NCBI GenBank assembly: GCA_036399835.1
Contig: DASWMI010000080.1
Coordinates: forward strand, 1-64,000
Reading direction: 5' to 3'
From: DASYML01 sp036399835
Lineage (GTDB): Bacteria; Acidobacteriota; Blastocatellia; Pyrinomonadales; Pyrinomonadaceae
Length of the DNA stretch: 64,000 bases
Below, in pieces: positions 60,764 through 64,000 of this stretch (positions are counted from its first letter, which is position 1; the number at the start of each line of letters is the position of its first letter). The notes under the pieces were generated by a model. That model was given only the letters and a program-made list of their open reading frames with translations. It was not told the origin of the DNA and searched no databases. Both the position numbers and the translations under genes were made by a program.

Positions 60764-62239
60764 TCAGAGATGGCGTGCGAGCTGTTCGCCTTCGCTCAAA
60801 AGCGCCGAGACTTTTTCGCGCGAGGTGGCTTCTGAGTAGATGCGGAGCACGGGTTCGGTCCCCGACTGTCTAAAGAGCAGCCATGATTCATCGGCGAAAA
60901 GCAGCTTCGTGCCGTCCATTGTCTCGACCTGGCCGACCGGAAAGCCTGCGACTTTGAGCGGCGGCAGCGAGGCCAGAGCCGCGACGAAATCCTGCCCGCG
61001 CCCGACTTCCATCTGAAGATCGCGGCGGTCGAAATAGAACTCGCCAAACTCTCTGTGCATCTCTCGGACCAGCTCGGAAGGCGCTTTCCCCGCGCTGGCG
61101 ATGGCTTCGAGCAGGAGCAGGGAATTGAGCACGCCGTCGCGTTCGGGAAGATGCCCACGCACGCCTATCCCGCCGGATTCTTCCGCGCCGATAAGTATGT
61201 TCTCTTTGAGCATGAGGTCCGCGATGTACTTAAAGCCGATGGGCGTTTCGTGAAGCTTGAGGTTGTGTGCGGCGGCGATACGCTTGGTCAGGACAGACTG
61301 CGAGAAGGTGCGGACGACTCCGCCCGTCATCCCGCGCCGTCGCGCCAAGTGCAAGAGCAAGAGCGGCACGACCTCGTGCATCGTCATCGTTTGTCCTCGC
61401 TCGTTGACTGCGCCGAGGCGGTCAGCGTCGCCATCTGTCGCAAGACCCACGATAGCTTTTGTCTCGGCGACGCGTTTTTTCAGGAGGCCCAGGTTGCGGT
61501 CAATCGGCTCCGGGTGAACTCCGCCAAACAGCGTGTCGCGCTCGGCGCGAATCGTCTCGGCTTTAATCTCGTAGCCCTCAAGGAAACTCTCTACCCAGCG
61601 CCCGCCGGAGCCATGCATGGGGTCAATGACGACGCGCAAGGGAAGGCTGCGTATGTGGTCCAGATCAACATAAGAGGCGACCTGTTGGCGATAGCTCCCG
61701 ACGGCATCGAGCAGGAGTTCGCGCCCGCCCTCTTCAATCACATCTGCTCTACTGACGGGCTGAGTATCAACCAGAGATTCGACGCGCGCGGTCATCTCGG
61801 GCGAGGCAGAGCCTCCCCAGGGCGCTTTGATCTTGAAGCCGTTAAAGTGTGCCGGATTGTGCGAGGCTGTGATGACGACGCCGCCGACAGCCGCTTGCTC
61901 GCGCACGGCCCAGGAGATTAAGGGAGTCGGCATCGCTTCATCAAAGAGGGCCACTTTGAAACCGTTACCCGCGAGGACTTGAGCCGCGCAAAGAGCAAAC
62001 TGCTCGGAGAGAAATCTGCGGTCGTAGCCGACGATGACGAGGGGCTTTGATGATTGCTCGGAAGAAGATTGTTTCCCGGCAGTTGAGATGCCAGCATAAT
62101 CGGGTCGTTCTTGATGAAGATAAGCGGCATAGCCCTGCGCGACGCGTTCGAGGTTGGCGAACGTAAAGCCTTCCGCGATGACCGCGCGCCAGCCATCCGT
62201 GCCGAACTTAATCTCGGTCCTCAAGGCTTCGAGGCTCAA
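60764..62239 (-). CDS. Phosphomannomutase/phosphoglucomutase family enzyme
   Basis: 491 residues. KFGTDGWRAVIAEGFT opens the family; the phosphoserine is Ser126 in VVITASHNPAHFNGFKIK; metal ligands are in GLATDGDADRLGAV; the sugar-binding ESGGIGVRGHLPERDG and the C-terminal phosphate loop FRQSGTEPVLRIYSEA are intact. It interconverts hexose 1- and 6-phosphates. Its start overlaps the stop of the upstream nucleotidyltransferase gene by four bases, so the pair probably supplies NDP-sugars for glycans. Confidence 0.92.
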   Translation of the reverse strand: MSLEALRTEIKFGTDGWRAVIAEGFTFANLERVAQGYAAYLHQERPDYAGISTAGKQSSSEQSSKPLVIVGYDRRFLSEQFALCAAQVLAGNGFKVALFDEAMPTPLISWAVREQAAVGGVVITASHNPAHFNGFKIKAPWGGSASPEMTARVESLVDTQPVSRADVIEEGGRELLLDAVGSYRQQVASYVDLDHIRSLPLRVVIDPMHGSGGRWVESFLEGYEIKAETIRAERDTLFGGVHPEPIDRNLGLLKKRVAETKAIVGLATDGDADRLGAVNERGQTMTMHEVVPLLLLHLARRRGMTGGVVRTFSQSVLTKRIAAAHNLKLHETPIGFKYIADLMLKENILIGAEESGGIGVRGHLPERDGVLNSLLLLEAIASAGKAPSELVREMHREFGEFYFDRRDLQMEVGRGQDFVAALASLPPLKVAGFPVGQVETMDGTKLLFADESWLLFRQSGTEPVLRIYSEATSREKVSALLSEGEQLARHL

Positions 62240-63285
62240 GACGACAGCCCTCCGGTCTGTGTGTAATCTGTCAGCGAGGTCTTATCGCCGAGCACAGTGC
62301 CTGCGCCAAGCTGCGCGGAGCGGCCTATGTGGCAGCCGCGCCCGGCAATCGAGTTGAGCACCTGCGCGCCCGTGCTGATGCGCGTATGCGGCCAGATGAC
62401 GGAGTTTTCGACGCGCGCCTTCTCTTCTATAAAGCAGCCCTCGCCGAGGACCGAGTTGATAATCTGCGCGCCGGGCTTGATGACGCAATCGTTAGCGATG
62501 ATGGACAGCTCATCAAGCTCTGCTGTCGTCGCCGAATCGAAATTGCCGCGACGCTCCTTAATCTTGATGCGCCCGACGCGGCCCGCGAGGAGGTCTTCGT
62601 GAGCTTGCAGGTAACGTTGCGGAGTGCCTATGTCGAGCCAGTAGGTGCGTTGCGGGATATGCGCGTAGAAGGGTTCGCCGCGTTCGAGCAGGGCAGGAAA
62701 TAGACCGTACTCGAAGGAATGGTTTTCGCCCGCGGGAATCAGGTCGAGCATGCCAGGCTCTAAGACATAAGTTCCGGCATTGATCGTGTTGACGGTAATC
62801 TCGTCGGCCTTGGGCTTTTCCAGAAAGCGACGGACGCGCCCGTCCTCTTCCGTTTCGACCAGCCCGTAAGCGGTCGGATTATCAACCGGCGTCAAGACGA
62901 TGGTCGCCAGCGCCTTTCTTTCTTCGTGCTCGCGTAGGACGGCCTTGAGGTCAAGGTCCGTCAGGATGTCGCCGTTAAAGACGACCGTCGGCTCGCGCAG
63001 CATCTCTTCGGCGAACTTGTAAGCGCCCGCCGTGCCCATCGGCTGCGGCTCGACCGTGTACTTGATGCGCACGCCGAACTCCGAGCCGTCGCCGAGCTGC
63101 TGTTCTATCTTGTGCGGCTGGTAGGAGAGCGAGAGCGTGATGTCCGTAATCCCCGCGCGTTTGAGCGTGTCAATCTGGTAAAGCAGAAAGGGGCGATTAC
63201 AGATCGGGACGATTGGCTTGGGCGTATAGACGGTCAGCGGGCGCAGCCTTGTGCCCTTCCCGCCCGCGAGTATCAGAGCTTGCAT
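62236..63285 (-). CDS. NDP-sugar pyrophosphorylase with left-handed beta-helix C-terminus
   Basis: 349 residues. LILAGGKGTRLRPLTVYTPKPIVPICNRPFL is the nucleotide-sugar signature, VVFNGDILTDLDL the catalytic Asp region and YWLDIGTPQRYLQAHEDLL the end of the catalytic domain. Hexapeptide repeats (IIANDCVIKPGAQIINSVLGEGCFI ... GAGTVLG) follow. It resembles mannose-1-phosphate guanylyltransferases and glucose-1-phosphate nucleotidyltransferases; the exact sugar cannot be settled. It is co-transcribed with the phosphohexomutase. Confidence 0.92.
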   Translation of the reverse strand: MQALILAGGKGTRLRPLTVYTPKPIVPICNRPFLLYQIDTLKRAGITDITLSLSYQPHKIEQQLGDGSEFGVRIKYTVEPQPMGTAGAYKFAEEMLREPTVVFNGDILTDLDLKAVLREHEERKALATIVLTPVDNPTAYGLVETEEDGRVRRFLEKPKADEITVNTINAGTYVLEPGMLDLIPAGENHSFEYGLFPALLERGEPFYAHIPQRTYWLDIGTPQRYLQAHEDLLAGRVGRIKIKERRGNFDSATTAELDELSIIANDCVIKPGAQIINSVLGEGCFIEEKARVENSVIWPHTRISTGAQVLNSIAGRGCHIGRSAQLGAGTVLGDKTSLTDYTQTGGLSS

Positions 63286-63327
63286 ATTTGATGATCGTCA
63301 AGAGAGTCGGAATCGAATAACACGTGA

Positions 63328-63356
63328 GTCTAACAGAGGCACACGCGCCTTATCAA
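63328..63356 (-). promoter_or_regulatory. Promoter of the sugar-nucleotide operon
   Basis: TTGATA (63356-63351), 17 bases and TTAGAC (63333-63328) on the minus strand, about 40 bases before ATG 63285. Confidence 0.5.
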
Positions 63357-63384
63357 TTCACCCTTTCTGATTCCAGTGCCCTGC

Positions 63385-63413
63385 TTGACACCCCTATGCT
63401 CGAATAGTAAAAG
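63385..63413 (+). promoter_or_regulatory. Promoter of the thiolase gene
   Basis: TTGACA (63385-63390), 17 bases and TAAAAG (63408-63413), 110 bases before the thiolase ATG. Confidence 0.5.
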
Positions 63414-63428
63414 TTAATGGAATCGTTA

Positions 63429-63492
63429 ATGCTTCAACGCGTCAATCGCAAATGGTCGCAGAAAGGTTTTATACATTGATGCGTTGAAGCAT
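63429..63492. repeat. 18-bp inverted repeat in the thiolase leader
   Basis: ATGCTTCAACGCGTCAAT (63429-63446) and its complement at 63475-63492 match at 17 of 18 positions around a 28-base loop. It lies just downstream of the likely transcription start, so it may be an operator or a leader hairpin. Confidence 0.65.
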
Positions 63493-63522
63493 CTACGGTT
63501 CGAGTAAAAGGGAGGAGCAGTT

Positions 63523-64000
63523 ATGCCTGAGACAAGGGAAGCCGTCATCATTAGCGCCGCGCGCACGCCGACGGGTAAGTTCATGGGGATGCTCAAGGGG
63601 TTTGCGGCAACGGAGCTGGGCGCGATGGTGGTGCGCGAGAGCGTGAGGCGCGCGGGCGTCAGTCCTGAAGATGTTGACGAGGTGATTATGGGCTGCGTCG
63701 TACAGGCGGGCCTCGGCCAGAATCCTGCGCGGCAGGCGGCGCTCAAGGGCGGCATTCCCTTCGGCGTTTCAGCCGTCACGATTAACAAGGTCTGCGGTTC
63801 CGGTCTCAAATCCGTGATGATGGCTGCGCAGGGCATACAGCTCGGTGATTCCGAGATAGTCGTTGCGGGCGGGATGGAGTCGATGAGCAATGCGCCATAC
63901 CTGCTGCCGAAAGCGCGCGAAGGCTACCGTATGGGCAACGGCGTGATGGTTGATGCGATGATTCACGACGGGCTGTGGTGCGCCTTTGAAAATTATCACA
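63523..64000 (+). CDS. Acetyl-CoA acetyltransferase (thiolase), 3' part missing
   Basis: The first 159 residues, from ATG 63523 with GGGAGGAG eight bases upstream, run off the window. REAVIISAARTPTGKFMGMLKGF, VDEVIMGCVVQAGLGQNPARQAAL, NKVCGSGLKSVMMAAQGI (nucleophile Cys91) and VAGGMESMSNAPYLLP are thiolase II signatures. It condenses or cleaves acyl-CoA, as in acetoacetyl-CoA formation or beta-oxidation. Confidence 0.93.
   Translation, partial: MPETREAVIISAARTPTGKFMGMLKGFAATELGAMVVRESVRRAGVSPEDVDEVIMGCVVQAGLGQNPARQAALKGGIPFGVSAVTINKVCGSGLKSVMMAAQGIQLGDSEIVVAGGMESMSNAPYLLPKAREGYRMGNGVMVDAMIHDGLWCAFENYH

Overview
The window reads as a chromosomal segment of a G+C-rich Acidobacteriota bacterium, most likely of the Blastocatellia type. 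The clues are an acidobacterial-style TIGR03437-like domain in a very large secreted protein, a split glycine decarboxylase (GcvPA + GcvPB), a nuo operon with the subunits separated by long hairpins, and several secreted proteins of no recognised family. This placement is inferred from gene content only; no rRNA or tRNA gene was seen.

Layout. 1-5290 (minus) is a tightly overlapping three-gene envelope operon: a secreted HEAT-like protein, an alkaline-phosphatase-fold hydrolase and a flippase-like membrane protein cut by the window edge. 5639-9204 (minus) holds a GT39-type glycosyltransferase and an FHA-TM-trypsin fusion. 9427-14002 (minus) is the glycine cleavage operon gcvT-gcvH-gcvPA-gcvPB. 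14229-16049 (minus) is an ECF sigma factor with its anti-sigma factor, separated by a MITE-like element and preceded by a sigma-E-type promoter. 16475-18526 (plus) has a TPR membrane protein and a YdjM-type membrane hydrolase; 18626-19885 (minus) is an ATP-grasp ligase. 20187-24517 (plus) is a second envelope-stress-like set: a secreted LolA-like protein, an ECF sigma factor, a zinc-finger anti-sigma factor and a two-PDZ HtrA relative without the catalytic triad. 24776-30018 is an amidoligase neighbourhood (circularly permuted ATP-grasp, PilZ, unknown, YbdK-type ligase, class I glutamine amidotransferase, unknown).

30088-45923 (minus) encodes respiratory complex I, nuoA to nuoN, but without nuoI. 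A TlpA-type thioredoxin gene sits between nuoM and nuoN, and long inverted repeats lie in most of the larger gaps between genes. 46128-47973 (plus) has a conserved unknown followed by thiS-thiG. 48078-54314 (minus) encodes a 2,078-residue secreted protein with beta-propeller, lamin-tail and Ig-like modules. 54705-64000 holds an SDR epimerase, a homocysteine methyltransferase/MTHFR fusion behind a probable attenuator, a protein with VLQxK-type repeats and a caspase-like His/Cys pair, mutM, a 52-residue membrane protein, two sugar-nucleotide genes and the start of a thiolase.

Two signals run across all these genes. The palindromic heptamer TGGWCCA occurs about 75-80 times by eye against about 8 expected from base composition, which recalls the cyanobacterial HIP1 element. 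Intergenic gaps, even inside operons, carry long hairpins whose arms are built from short repeated words; most word families occur at two loci. Promoters, where visible, have a strong TTGACN -35 and a looser -10 spaced 16-18 bases.
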